From positions 1 through 36,461 of the forward strand of contig VGTO01000008.1 of the NCBI GenBank assembly GCA_016874655.1: a DNA stretch of 36,461 nt, read 5' to 3'. Made by a program: the position numbers and the translations under genes. Source of the DNA: Bacillota bacterium (GTDB taxonomy: Bacteria > Bacillota > Dethiobacteria > DTU022). The notes beneath the pieces were generated by a model. The model did no database searches. It saw only the letters and a list, made by a program, of their open reading frames with translations, and was not told where the DNA came from. Shown here piece by piece: positions 7,021-15,303 of the stretch. Within the stretch, counting starts at the first letter, position 1. Each line of letters begins with the position of its first letter.

Positions 7021-10000
7021 TTGATGGACCTAAGCTCCAATGCCCGCATTACTTTTGAAAAAAGGTATTTAATTAAAGATGAGAAAGGGATGCCAACCGA
7101 GGCACCGGAAGATCTTTTACATCGTGTTGCCGCCAACATTGCAGCGATCGACAAGAAGTATGATAAGAGCGACTCCGAGGTTAAGGCAACAGAAGAAAGC
7201 TTCTTTAACGTGATGGCCGAAGGCCGGTTTATGCCCAACTCACCAACCCTGATGAATGCCGGACGGGAGCTACAACAACTAAGCGCCTGCTTTGTCCTGC
7301 CTTTGGAAGACAGTATGGAAGGGATCTTCACCGCCCTGAAAAACATGGCGTTGGTACAAAAAACAGGCGGAGGAACCGGGTTTGCTTTCGACCGTCTCAG
7401 GCCGAGCAACGATCTGGTTAAATCCACCAATGGTGTGGCCAGCGGTCCATTATCGTTCTTAAAAATATTTGATGCGGCAACTGAGGCTGTTAAACAGGGT
7501 GGAACCAGGCGCGGCGCTAATATGGGGTCACTGATTTATAACCATCCAAATATTATCGAGTTTATCTGCTGTAAGGAAAAAGAAGATGAAATTAATAACT
7601 TTAATTTATCAGTTACCGTTTCTGATGAGTTTATGCGTAAAGCAACCGGAGATGATTCAGAATCGTTTTACAACCTGATTAATCCCCGCACGAAACAGAT
7701 CTATTGCGATCCGGAAACCGGCAACCCTGCCCAGCTAGACGCCAGGGCAGTTTTTGATTTAATCGTGCAGAAAGCATGGGAAAAAGGCGATCCTGGCATA
7801 ATTTTCATTGACCGGATGAACGAGTTCAACCCTACCCCTCAAATCGGCAGCTATGAGACGACCAATCCTTGTGTTCCGGGGGATACTTTTGTTATGACCA
7901 GCTATGGCCCAAAACAGGTGAAAGACCTGATCGGTAAAAGGGCTACCCTGATGATTGATGGTGAAGCTTATGAAACGACCGATCAGGGTTTCTTTTATAC
8001 CGGCACCAAACCTCTGCTTTCCTTAAAAACAAAAGAAGGTTTTTCTTTCAGGGCGACAGGTAACCACCTGGTGCTAAAGAGAAATAAAATGTCCCGCTTT
8101 AAAACCGAAGTCGAATGGGTGAAAACAGAAAATCTTAAACCGGGAGATAAACTGGTGTTGCATAATCACCGCCGGTTTAATCGCTGGGAAGGTCTCTATG
8201 GAGAAAACGAGGGTTACCTGATCGGCCTTTTGATCGGCGATGGAACGCTTAAAACAGACAAAGCGATCCTTTCCGCCTGGCCTGATCAGGGCTCATCAGG
8301 GATGATGGAAGCCGCTTTTTCTGCCGCAAAATCAATGCCTCACCGCACTGACTTTAAAGGCTGGTGGAAAGTGAGTGAGAGAAACGAGTATCATATGAGC
8401 CTGGCAGCGCTTAAGAAACTTGCTTTAAATCTTGGGATGCGACCAGGTGACAAAGCAATCACTTCGTACCTCGAGACAGGAACTTCCTCTGATTTTACCA
8501 GGGGGTTTTTGCGCGGTTTCTTTGATGCTGACGGTTCAGTACAGGGTTCACAGGAAAAAGGTCTTTCGATCAGGCTGTCCCAAAGCAGCATCAAGAGGCT
8601 AGAAGCAGCGCAGAGAATGCTGGCTCGCTTTGGCATAATCAGCACGATTTATTTAAACAGGCGGAAAAAGCAAGCTAAAGTGCTTCCGGATGGTAAAAAA
8701 GGCACTGCAGCTTATAGCATCAAACCGCAGCATGAGTTGGTTATCTCCAGGGATAACGTAGCCCAATTTGCCGATCAAATCGGTTTCTGTGACCTTGATA
8801 AACAGAAGAAGCTGATAACAGCCCTGAATAATTATAAGCGAAAAATAAACCGCGAGCCTTTTACTGCTACCGTTAAATCCCTTGTTCCCCTACAGGCAGA
8901 AGCAGTATACGATGTTGTTGTTCCCGGCATTAACGCTTTTGATGCCAATGGAATTTTTGCCCACAATTGCGGCGAACAACCGCTGCTGCCATATGAAGCC
9001 TGCTGTCTCGGTTCAATCAACCTGGGGCGCTTTGTCGACGACAAAGGATCAATTGACTGGGAGCTCTTGCTGCAAACGGTTAAAATTGCCGTCCGCTTTC
9101 TCGACAACGTCATTGACGCCAGCAACTACGTTATTCCGGAAATTGCGGCCATGCACAAAGAAGGTAACCGCAAGATTGGCCTCGGCATCATGGGCTGGCA
9201 TGATCTGCTGGTCCGGCTGGGCATAAATTATGACAGCGAAAAGGCAATTACCACAGCCGAAGAAGTGATGAGTTTTATCAAGGATGAAGCAAAAAAAGAA
9301 TCGGTAAAACTGGCTTTGGAGAGAGACGTATTCCCCAACTTTAGCGGCAGCTTCTATGACACCGGCAATGCAGAAGACCGGGTGCGCAATGCTACCCGTA
9401 CAACAATTGCTCCCACCGGAACGATCTCGATCCTGGCCAGCGCCAGCAGCGGAATTGAACCCTATTTTAGTATCGCTTTTATTCGGAAGAATATTTTAGG
9501 CGGCCTCGATTTGCCGGAAGTAAACCCACTGTTCCTTGAAATTGCTCAAAAAGAGGGTTTTTACAGCGATGAACTAATCCAGGTGATAGCCAGCACTGGG
9601 CGCATCCCTGAAACTTTAGAGGTTCCCGAAAAATATAAAGAGCTATTTAAAACAGCAATGGAGATCGACTACGACTGGCATATCAGACATCAGGCAGCAT
9701 TTCAAAAGTACACCGATAATGCCGTCAGTAAAACGATCAATCTGAAGCAGGATGCCACCATTGATGATGTTAAAAACGCCTATATCAATGCCTGGGAAGC
9801 CGGCTGTAAAGGCATAACCATTTATCGGGACAGTTCAAGAAGCAAACAGGTCCTAAATGTCGGTGACGGAACAAAAGACGATACGCTTAAGCCGACCAAA
9901 AGGCCTAAAACTTTAAGTGGACATACCACCAGCATTAGAACTGCCCTGGGCAACCTTTTTGTAACCGTTAATTCTGCCGACAGTAAACCCTTTGAACTGT

Positions 10001-10341
10001 TTGCCCAGATCGGCAAGGCCGGCAGTGACGTGGTCGCGTTTACCGAAGCGATTGCCCGGTTAATTTCGCTGGCTTTGCGCTGTGGAGTTAATGTTGATGA
10101 AATTGTTGCCCAGTTAGAGGGAATCGGCGGAGCCCGTTCCGTGGGTTTTGGACCAAACCGCATTATGAGTGTGCCCGATGCAATCGGCCAGGGCTTAAGA
10201 AAACTGGCCCAGGTTGAAGCCGGCGACAATCCTGGGAACGGAAGTCACCAACTGGAGCTTTGCCCCGATTGTGGAACCTGCGCAGTAATCAGAGCAGAGG
10301 GTTGCCTGAAATGCGAGGCCTGCGGGTTTAGTGAATGTTAG
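7021..10341 (+). CDS. nrdJ: Adenosylcobalamin-dependent (class II) ribonucleotide reductase with intein
   Basis: Reduces ribonucleotides to deoxyribonucleotides with a thiyl radical generated from adenosylcobalamin, so oxygen is neither needed nor harmful to activation. The host protein shows MPNSPTLMNAGRE, GGGTGFAFDRLRP and GGTRRGANMG in the N-terminal part, NPC|GEQPLLPYE around the radical cysteine, and TIAPTGTISI in the barrel. A Cys-rich tail (CPDCGTC, CEACGFSEC) may pass electrons. The 1106-residue precursor contains a 366-residue intein at residues 284-649; removal leaves about 740, normal for NrdJ. The start is TTG 7021 or, more likely, ATG 7024, preceded by AAGGGGG. No convincing NrdR box or cobalamin riboswitch was seen upstream. 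Confidence 0.96.
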   Translation: MMDLSSNARITFEKRYLIKDEKGMPTEAPEDLLHRVAANIAAIDKKYDKSDSEVKATEESFFNVMAEGRFMPNSPTLMNAGRELQQLSACFVLPLEDSMEGIFTALKNMALVQKTGGGTGFAFDRLRPSNDLVKSTNGVASGPLSFLKIFDAATEAVKQGGTRRGANMGSLIYNHPNIIEFICCKEKEDEINNFNLSVTVSDEFMRKATGDDSESFYNLINPRTKQIYCDPETGNPAQLDARAVFDLIVQKAWEKGDPGIIFIDRMNEFNPTPQIGSYETTNPCVPGDTFVMTSYGPKQVKDLIGKRATLMIDGEAYETTDQGFFYTGTKPLLSLKTKEGFSFRATGNHLVLKRNKMSRFKTEVEWVKTENLKPGDKLVLHNHRRFNRWEGLYGENEGYLIGLLIGDGTLKTDKAILSAWPDQGSSGMMEAAFSAAKSMPHRTDFKGWWKVSERNEYHMSLAALKKLALNLGMRPGDKAITSYLETGTSSDFTRGFLRGFFDADGSVQGSQEKGLSIRLSQSSIKRLEAAQRMLARFGIISTIYLNRRKKQAKVLPDGKKGTAAYSIKPQHELVISRDNVAQFADQIGFCDLDKQKKLITALNNYKRKINREPFTATVKSLVPLQAEAVYDVVVPGINAFDANGIFAHNCGEQPLLPYEACCLGSINLGRFVDDKGSIDWELLLQTVKIAVRFLDNVIDASNYVIPEIAAMHKEGNRKIGLGIMGWHDLLVRLGINYDSEKAITTAEEVMSFIKDEAKKESVKLALERDVFPNFSGSFYDTGNAEDRVRNATRTTIAPTGTISILASASSGIEPYFSIAFIRKNILGGLDLPEVNPLFLEIAQKEGFYSDELIQVIASTGRIPETLEVPEKYKELFKTAMEIDYDWHIRHQAAFQKYTDNAVSKTINLKQDATIDDVKNAYINAWEAGCKGITIYRDSSRSKQVLNVGDGTKDDTLKPTKRPKTLSGHTTSIRTALGNLFVTVNSADSKPFELFAQIGKAGSDVVAFTEAIARLISLALRCGVNVDEIVAQLEGIGGARSVGFGPNRIMSVPDAIGQGLRKLAQVEAGDNPGNGSHQLELCPDCGTCAVIRAEGCLKCEACGFSEC
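7870..8967 (+). mobile_element. In-frame LAGLIDADG intein inside nrdJ
   Basis: Residues 284-649 of the precursor. The first residue is Cys284 (block A, CVPGDTFV), block B contains T346-G-N-H349, and the C-terminus has YDVVVPGINAFDANG (block F) and ends His-Asn before Cys650 (block G). These are all residues needed for standard protein splicing. Two dodecapeptide motifs, YLIGLLIGDG (Asp407) and GFFDADG (Asp502/Asp504), mark a homing endonuclease that appears intact. The reading frame is continuous with both exteins, so splicing rather than gene disruption is expected. The insertion point is NP|CGEQ, placing the +1 extein residue at the catalytic radical cysteine of the reductase. Confidence 0.93.
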
Positions 10342-10342
10342 T

Positions 10343-10386
10343 TTTTCACCCCCACCCCGAACCCTCCCCCCTCAAGGGGGAGGGAG
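10343..10386 (+). repeat. GC-rich palindromic intergenic repeat, copy 2
   Basis: Forty-four bases almost identical to 4075-4116: a pyrimidine-rich arm with CACCCCCACCCC, then CCCTCCCCC paired with GGGGGAGGG around CTCAA. It begins directly after the nrdJ stop codon. Unlike copy 1 it is not followed by a T run, so here it is less likely to be the functional terminator. Confidence 0.75.
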
Positions 10387-10432
10387 CTAAGTTGTTTCTT
10401 TCCAACTAAAGGGGGAAAGGCAAAGCTAAAAT

Positions 10433-10460
10433 AAAAGTGGCCGTTAACACGGCCACTTTT
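10433..10460. terminator. Bidirectional terminator between nrdJ and the tRNA cluster
   Basis: A perfect 12-base-pair stem, AAAAGTGGCCGT against ACGGCCACTTTT, with loop TAAC. The A/T ends provide a U tract in both directions, so it can stop nrdJ on the plus strand and the tRNA operon on the minus strand. Confidence 0.85.
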
Positions 10461-10478
10461 TTAAAAAAGACTTCTTTT

Positions 10479-10568
10479 TGGTGCCGGAGACCGGAATCGA
10501 ACCGGTACGACCATGTTATGGTCGAGGGATTTTAAGTCCCTTGCGTCTGCCTGTTCCGCCACTCCGGC
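10479..10568 (-). tRNA. tRNA-Leu (UAA)
   Basis: Class II tRNA with a long variable arm. Acceptor GCCGGAG pairs with CTCCGGC, the anticodon loop is CTTAAAA with anticodon TAA, the T-loop is GGTTCGATTCC, and CCA is encoded. Last gene of the five-tRNA array. Confidence 0.96.
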
Positions 10569-10574
10569 GAAAGA

Positions 10575-10648
10575 TGGAGGCGACACCCGGATTTGAACCG
10601 GGGATGAAGGATTTGCAGTCCTCTGCCTTACCACTTGGCTATGTCGCC
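10575..10648 (-). tRNA. tRNA-Cys (GCA)
   Basis: Acceptor GGCGACA pairs with TGTCGCC, the anticodon loop is CTGCAAA with anticodon GCA, T-loop GGTTCAAATCC, CCA encoded. Length 74. Confidence 0.96.
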
Positions 10649-10655
10649 AATAAAA

Positions 10656-10730
10656 TGGAGCGGAAGACGAGATTCGAACTCGCGACCCTCGCCTTGGCAA
10701 GGCGATGCTCTACCACTGAGCTACTCCCGC
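10656..10730 (-). tRNA. tRNA-Gly (GCC)
   Basis: The 5' strand GCGGGAG pairs with CTTCCGC allowing one G-U pair; the anticodon loop is TTGCCAA with anticodon GCC; T-loop AGTTCGAATCT; CCA encoded. Length 75. Confidence 0.95.
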
Positions 10731-10735
10731 ATAAC

Positions 10736-10811
<76 letters not shown>

Positions 10812-10815
10812 CAAA

Positions 10816-10892
10816 TGGCGGAGCTGACGGGACTCGAACCCGCGGTCTTCGGCTTGACAGGCCGATATGTTAACCAACTACACCACAGCTCC
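10816..10892 (-). tRNA. tRNA-Asp (GTC)
   Basis: Acceptor GGAGCTG pairs with CAGCTCC, discriminator G, anticodon loop CTGTCAA with anticodon GTC, T-loop GGTTCGAGTCC, CCA encoded. First gene of the array. Length 77. Confidence 0.96.
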
Positions 10893-10905
10893 ATGCGCAT
10901 AAATA

Positions 10906-10934
10906 AGTATACAGAAGGGCCTGCGAAAAGTCAA
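10906..10934 (-). promoter_or_regulatory. Sigma-A promoter of the tRNA operon
   Basis: On the minus strand TTGACT (10929-10934) and TATACT (10906-10911) are 17 bases apart, ending 13 bases before the mature tRNA-Asp. The boxes match those of the glnA promoter, as expected for a strong housekeeping promoter. Confidence 0.8.
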
Positions 10935-10991
10935 CAATACTTAAAGCCTTCGGGCAATAATTTTCGATAATTTTCAACTTCAAATTTAAGG

Positions 10992-11687
10992 TTAATCCAG
11001 AGGCAATGATTTTAGCGATTTTGATCCTTTTACTTCCTGCTTCAATCTCTTTAGGCGATCTTCTTCTGCCGAGCTGTAGTAAATTAAACTTTGCAGTTCG
11101 ATAGTCAGATCGGCATTATGAACATGAACTTCACCGGCCACTTTCAGTTTGACGGGAGCAAAATTTAAGATGGCCTTCACTCCATTTACCGTCAGCAGAT
11201 CGGCGATATCCTGGGCAGCTGCGGCCGGCACAGCTATAATGGCCACTTTGATCTTATTTTCGGCAATAAAAGCAGGTATATCATCAACGGAAAAAATGTC
11301 AATCGAATCAATCTTTTTGCCGATTAACCGCGGATCATGATCAAAAACACCCACAACATTAACGTAGAAATTTTTTGCTGAATTATAGCGGGTCAGAGCA
11401 GTCCCTAAGTTTCCGGCGCCAACAACGATCGTATCAATTACCTGATCGAGCCCGATAATTTTAATGATCTTTTCCCTGAGATAAACAGTATTATAACCTG
11501 CTCCACGGGTTCCAAATGCACCGAAGTAAGCAAAGTCTTTGCGAATCTGCTCCGCGGTGAATCCTGATTCATTGCTGAGATCCTTTGAAGAGACCATCTC
11601 AATTTTTCGCTGAATAAGTTGATCTAAAATACGAAGGTAAACAGGGAGTCTTTTAACCACCGATTTAGAGATATGTTGATAAGGCAT
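10992..11687 (-). CDS. rex: Redox-sensing transcriptional repressor Rex
   Basis: Senses the NADH/NAD+ ratio and represses fermentation and respiratory genes when NADH is low. The 231-residue protein has the N-terminal winged helix (VVKRLPVYLRIL through SNESGFTAEQIRKDFAYFG) and a Rossmann domain with VVGAGNLGTALTRY, followed by the domain-swapping C-terminal helix. Length is normal for the family. The ATG at 11687 lies eight bases after GGAGG; an in-frame TTG immediately upstream is less well placed. It follows the polyprenyl synthase gene and precedes the tRNA operon, which has its own promoter. No full Rex operator (TTGTGA-N6-TCACAA type) was found in the window. Confidence 0.96.
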   Translation of the reverse strand: MPYQHISKSVVKRLPVYLRILDQLIQRKIEMVSSKDLSNESGFTAEQIRKDFAYFGAFGTRGAGYNTVYLREKIIKIIGLDQVIDTIVVGAGNLGTALTRYNSAKNFYVNVVGVFDHDPRLIGKKIDSIDIFSVDDIPAFIAENKIKVAIIAVPAAAAQDIADLLTVNGVKAILNFAPVKLKVAGEVHVHNADLTIELQSLIYYSSAEEDRLKRLKQEVKGSKSLKSLPLD

Positions 11688-11722
11688 CAATTAATCCTCC
11701 ATATTATAGAGATTCAATTAAT

Positions 11723-12694
11723 TTATTTGCTTCGCATCAGCAAATCCGAAGACAGCCCGACTGCTATTGATTTCTGTTCCGCGTTGGCAAGGTTAAGCTT
11801 TTCGATCAGTGCAGCTGAGAGCTGGGCATGGTTTTTTGCCTTTTGCAAGGTGTAGTCCGGTCCATCACTATTTAGGACTAGCTTCGCCATCTCTTCAGCG
11901 CCTACTCTGCGCTCGGCTGGATCACTCTGCAGGTAGTTTTTTAGTACACCGTTACCTGTGGCACTATCCATAGCCCTGATTAGAGGCAGTGTAAGAACCC
12001 CGTTGATTAAATCCCCGTATAAAGGTTTTCCGGTTATCTGATCCGTTCCCTTATAATCAAGATAATCATCAATTAGTTGAAAAGTGATTCCCAGATTATA
12101 GCCATAATCAAACCACAGCTGTTGTTCTGCCAAGTTTCCGCCGGCCATCAGACAGCCGGCCTGGCAGCATCCAGCAAAAAAAGCAGCGCTTTTTTTGCCA
12201 ATCCAGAGAAAATACTTTTCTTCCAGTTGTTCTGTTTCCGGACTGGCAAAGGCCTGCTCAACTTCTCCCTTTGCCATATTATTTACAATATCGACAACAA
12301 CATCCATCAGCTGCCAATTGCGATAGGCAACCAGTAATTCAAAAGCCTGGCTTAGCAAAAAATCACCGGTGAGAACCGAAATCATGTTACCCCACCTGGC
12401 ATGAACCGCATCTTTGCCTCTGCGAATTAACGCCTGATCTATTACATCATCATGCAACAGCGAAGCTGTGTGCAGCAGCTCCAGGGCAACTGCAGCATCA
12501 ACCAAAGATTCCGACTCCTTATTTGGACGGTAAGCAGCCATCAGGAAAAGCGTCGGGCGAATCCTCTTACCTTCGCTATTAAAGATGTAGTTACCGACAT
12601 TTTTAAGGTCAGGCCCGCTGGAATTTACTAAGTGCTGCAAACGCTTCTCTACTAAGTTTAGTTCTTTGCCAACCAGGTGCCATTTCTGTTCCAG
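11723..12694 (-). CDS. Polyprenyl diphosphate synthase (heptaprenyl/octaprenyl type)
   Basis: Extends farnesyl diphosphate with isopentenyl diphosphate to the long prenyl chain used for quinones or related lipids. Both aspartate-rich motifs are present, HDDVID and IDDYLDY, with GKRIRP upstream and RRGKDAVHARWG between. The start matters: an in-frame TTG at 12640 would begin at QHLVNSSG, but upstream codons add LEQKWHLVGKELNLVEKR, matching the normal N-terminus of HepT/IspB proteins. A TGA lies five codons before that, no ATG, GTG or TTG exists in between, and GAGG precedes a CTG at 12694 by 10 bases. I therefore use CTG, giving about 323 residues. The lipid chain length cannot be read from sequence here. 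Confidence 0.85.
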   Translation of the reverse strand: MEQKWHLVGKELNLVEKRLQHLVNSSGPDLKNVGNYIFNSEGKRIRPTLFLMAAYRPNKESESLVDAAVALELLHTASLLHDDVIDQALIRRGKDAVHARWGNMISVLTGDFLLSQAFELLVAYRNWQLMDVVVDIVNNMAKGEVEQAFASPETEQLEEKYFLWIGKKSAAFFAGCCQAGCLMAGGNLAEQQLWFDYGYNLGITFQLIDDYLDYKGTDQITGKPLYGDLINGVLTLPLIRAMDSATGNGVLKNYLQSDPAERRVGAEEMAKLVLNSDGPDYTLQKAKNHAQLSAALIEKLNLANAEQKSIAVGLSSDLLMRSK

Positions 12695-12766
12695 TTTAAA
12701 GATACCTCAATTCTGAAAGATTAAAAACATATCAGATGGATTTCGACAGCTTACTCCAAATATCCT

Positions 12767-13366
12767 TTAAGCATCACCGGGCATGCCAAACAGATTACGC
12801 TGGATAACCAAAAGCTCCGGAGGCTCGTTGGGTTGGTTAATCAAACGGAGATGAAGAACACTATAATCGTGCGGTAAAAGCTTGTAACAATACTTTAAAA
12901 GATGATCTCTTTCGGTTTTACCTTCTCCATGACCGGGATAGAGAACGAGGACGGCCAGACCTCCGTTTTTAAGCAGTGGTAGCGCCTTGCTGAGGCTATT
13001 TAAAGTAGTTTCAGATCTTGTTGTTATATCTCTATCGCCACCCGGCAAAAAACCAAGGTTATAAATAACTGCTGCAACCTTATTTTGAATATATAAATCA
13101 ATTTTTTCATGACCGTCACAGATCAAAGTTACACGATCATCAATACCATGTTCATTCAGTTTATGCTTTGTTATTGCCAGAGCTTCGCTTTGAATATCAA
13201 AAGCATAGACTTGACCACTCTTACCAACAAGGTCGGCCAGAAAGAGGGTATCAAAGCCATTTCCTGCAGTCGCATCAATGACCTGCTCCCCCTCTTTTAC
13301 ATTTAGCCGCAGGTAGAGATGTGCAAGTTCGGTTATTTTTCTGATTCTCAGCATAATCCGCCCCAT
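12767..13366 (-). CDS. mnmM: MnmM/YtqB-like tRNA wobble-uridine methyltransferase
   Basis: A class I SAM-dependent methyltransferase of about 199 residues. The SAM loop is VIDATAGNGFDTLFLA, and the family-specific AAVIYNLGFLPGGD plus TTRSETTLNSL segments identify the YtqB group. YtqB was recently shown to methylate the 5-aminomethyl-2-thiouridine at tRNA position 34 and renamed MnmM; I transfer this by family resemblance. The ATG at 13366 lacks a clear Shine-Dalgarno, and an ATG four codons later (13354) preceded by GGGG is possible. It follows the DUF503 gene by 11 bases in the same direction and precedes the polyprenyl synthase. Confidence 0.8.
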   Translation of the reverse strand: MGRIMLRIRKITELAHLYLRLNVKEGEQVIDATAGNGFDTLFLADLVGKSGQVYAFDIQSEALAITKHKLNEHGIDDRVTLICDGHEKIDLYIQNKVAAVIYNLGFLPGGDRDITTRSETTLNSLSKALPLLKNGGLAVLVLYPGHGEGKTERDHLLKYCYKLLPHDYSVLHLRLINQPNEPPELLVIQRNLFGMPGDA

Positions 13367-13377
13367 AGCGATATTTA

Positions 13378-13659
13378 TCAGTAAATCTCGGACCTTGTCG
13401 CAATGATTTCGATCCCGTTTTCCTCTTCAACAAAGGTAAAGATCTTTTCCATGATGCTGTCGGCGCCTGCCCCATTATAACAGACTACAGCTATCCCCAG
13501 CTCGGCCCTCTGCCATAAATCCTGAAAGCCAATTTCACTGACCGATAGATTAAAGCGGTTACGCAGACGTTGAACCAGGCTTTTAATCACTTTACGCTTA
13601 CCCTTAAGGGAATTAACACCTGGGATATAAAGTTCAAAAACAGTAACAGCAACCCGCAT
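13378..13659 (-). CDS. DUF503 (YlxP-like) protein
   Basis: A 93-residue protein with the family signature at the N-terminus: VAVTVFELYIPGVNSLKGKR, then KVIKSLVQRLRNRFNLSVSEI and WQRAELGIAVV. YlxP-like proteins are small ferredoxin-fold proteins, often near ribosome maturation genes, with no firmly established function. The ATG at 13659 has GGGAGG nine bases upstream, preferable to an in-frame TTG two codons earlier. It starts 15 bases after the radical SAM stop and continues into the methyltransferase, suggesting co-transcription. Confidence 0.85.
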   Translation of the reverse strand: MRVAVTVFELYIPGVNSLKGKRKVIKSLVQRLRNRFNLSVSEIGFQDLWQRAELGIAVVCYNGAGADSIMEKIFTFVEEENGIEIIATRSEIY

Positions 13660-13674
13660 CTGCAACCACCTCCC

Positions 13675-14817
13675 TCAAATAAAGCGAAGCATTAGCTGCC
13701 GGACTTGTTCGTCAACTGTAATATTTTGGCTTTGTAACTGCCGGTAATATTCTTCAACCGGCTGGACAAAAGCCTGATGATCAAGATCATTTAGCTGGCG
13801 GAAGTTGCCAGTCCGACGTCCAAGCCTGAAGATATCCCTTTTATCTTCAGGCCAATTTAGATAGCGCTTAAGTGTGCCGAGCATTTTTTCTTTATCGGCG
13901 GGTAGCTGGCCTTCCACCTCTTCCAATAGGTTAAGAATGTGATCGCTGATAAAGTAACTGTCAATTCCTTCAAGACTTTCGACAAAGAGCAGCTCTTCCC
14001 TGATCACCTGATCATCAGTCAGTGGTGTGAAGCTGCCATCAATAAAACTTTGATAAAGTGGTGAAACAGGGTGAATCGCCAGAGTACGCATCCTGATAAA
14101 ATCCGGATTGACACGGTTGATGACATTCGCTGTATCCAGTGCATGCTCACGCCAGAGAGACTGCCCGCCAAGGCCCAGGATTACATAGAAGCTCAAAGAC
14201 AGGCCTGCCGCTTTTACCAGCAATCCAGCTTTTGTATGCTGCTCACCGGTCACACCTTTTTTCATAAACTCAAGGACTTTGTCACATCCACTTTCTAAAC
14301 CGACATGAATGCGACTTAAGCCCTGATCCCTTAACAGGTTCATTTCAGACTGCGAAAAGCGCAGCAGGGTTTTTGATCGGGCGTAGGTGGTTATTCGATC
14401 AATTGAAGGGAATTGTTCTTTCAGAAAACTCAAAATATCAAGCAGATCATGTAAAGGCAACAGCAGGCTGTCTCCATCCTGCAGAAAGACATTTTTGCCC
14501 CCACCGTAAAGCCAGTAAGCAATCTGAAGCATTTCCGGGTATTCTGTCTGAATTGTTGCAACAGCCTGCCGGCTAATAACACCCGGTGAACTGTCGCCGT
14601 CAGAAATCAACCTGATCTGCTTTGCTGCCTCCGCCATTGCGCTGATATCAGACTTGATCTCATCCACAGAACGCCTGCTGAATTTTTCATTTTTATAGAT
14701 AGGGCAGAAGAGACAACGATTCCAGGGGCAGTTACGAGTCAGGCGAATCAACAGGCTTCCGGCTTCACTGGGAGGGCGAATCGGTCCCTGTTCAAACTTA
14801 AGTCTTTCCCAGGCCAT
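13675..14817 (-). CDS. Radical SAM protein of unknown substrate
   Basis: A 380-residue cytosolic radical SAM enzyme. The cluster-binding cysteines lie in NCPWNRCLFCP (Cys30, Cys35, Cys38), spaced C-x4-C-x2-C instead of the common C-x3-C-x2-C, a pattern recalled from a subgroup with the CPWNxCxFC signature. Downstream are LSRIHVGLESGCDKVLEFMKKG and FYVILGLGGQ, typical barrel strands of HemN/Elp3-like radical SAM proteins. No cobalamin-binding domain and no extra cluster-binding cysteine set is visible. It is first in a run with DUF503, the methyltransferase, the prenyl synthase and rex. The substrate cannot be predicted from the sequence. Confidence 0.85.
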   Translation of the reverse strand: MAWERLKFEQGPIRPPSEAGSLLIRLTRNCPWNRCLFCPIYKNEKFSRRSVDEIKSDISAMAEAAKQIRLISDGDSSPGVISRQAVATIQTEYPEMLQIAYWLYGGGKNVFLQDGDSLLLPLHDLLDILSFLKEQFPSIDRITTYARSKTLLRFSQSEMNLLRDQGLSRIHVGLESGCDKVLEFMKKGVTGEQHTKAGLLVKAAGLSLSFYVILGLGGQSLWREHALDTANVINRVNPDFIRMRTLAIHPVSPLYQSFIDGSFTPLTDDQVIREELLFVESLEGIDSYFISDHILNLLEEVEGQLPADKEKMLGTLKRYLNWPEDKRDIFRLGRRTGNFRQLNDLDHQAFVQPVEEYYRQLQSQNITVDEQVRQLMLRFI

Positions 14818-14872
14818 CAGATACCTCCATCCGGCAACTACTCCTTTTTATTAGGTGGAAAAAGCTTATTTT

Positions 14873-14899
14873 AAAAGGGCACAGCTAGCGTGCCCTTTT
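14873..14899. terminator. Terminator after the two-component genes
   Basis: AAAAGGGCAC pairs perfectly with GTGCCCTTTT around AGCTAGC. It lies after the response regulator stop (minus strand) and upstream of the radical SAM start, so it closes the two-component operon. Confidence 0.8.
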
Positions 14900-14922
14900 A
14901 CTCTTCATTTTAATTAAAGATA

Positions 14923-15291
14923 TTATTCGCTCAGATAACTTTTAAGCCGATCCCATAGTTCCTGGGGCTTGAACGGCTTGGTCATATAATTATTCGCCCC
15001 TAAATCAATAGCGCGTTGCCTGTCTTCTTCTTCCGCCTTGGCGGTGAGGACAATCACTGGAATCATTGCTGTTTCGGGATCACCTTTCAGGACTCTTAAA
15101 ACTTCAAAACCATCGACCTTCGGTAACAGTAAATCAAGCAATATTAAATCGGGATGTTCCCGGTTGACAGCATTTAATGCATCTTCTCCGTTTTCAACTA
15201 TTTCTACATCATAGCCGACAGCATCAAGACAGGTTCTTACCCCTAAAATAACATTTTTTTCATCTTCAACCAATAGAATTTTTTTTCCCAT
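14923..15291 (-). CDS. Single-domain response regulator
   Basis: A 122-residue stand-alone receiver. The acidic cluster is Glu9/Asp10, the phospho-acceptor is Asp53 (LILLDLLLPKVDG), Thr83 lies in VLTAKA, and Lys105 in TKPF. All residues for phosphorylation are present, but there is no DNA-binding or enzymatic output domain. It follows its likely cognate kinase by 12 bases on the same strand. Single-domain receivers act by binding a protein partner or relaying phosphate onward; that partner is not in this operon. Confidence 0.95.
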   Translation of the reverse strand: MGKKILLVEDEKNVILGVRTCLDAVGYDVEIVENGEDALNAVNREHPDLILLDLLLPKVDGFEVLRVLKGDPETAMIPVIVLTAKAEEEDRQRAIDLGANNYMTKPFKPQELWDRLKSYLSE

Positions 15292-15303
15292 CTTTAGCCC
15301 TCC

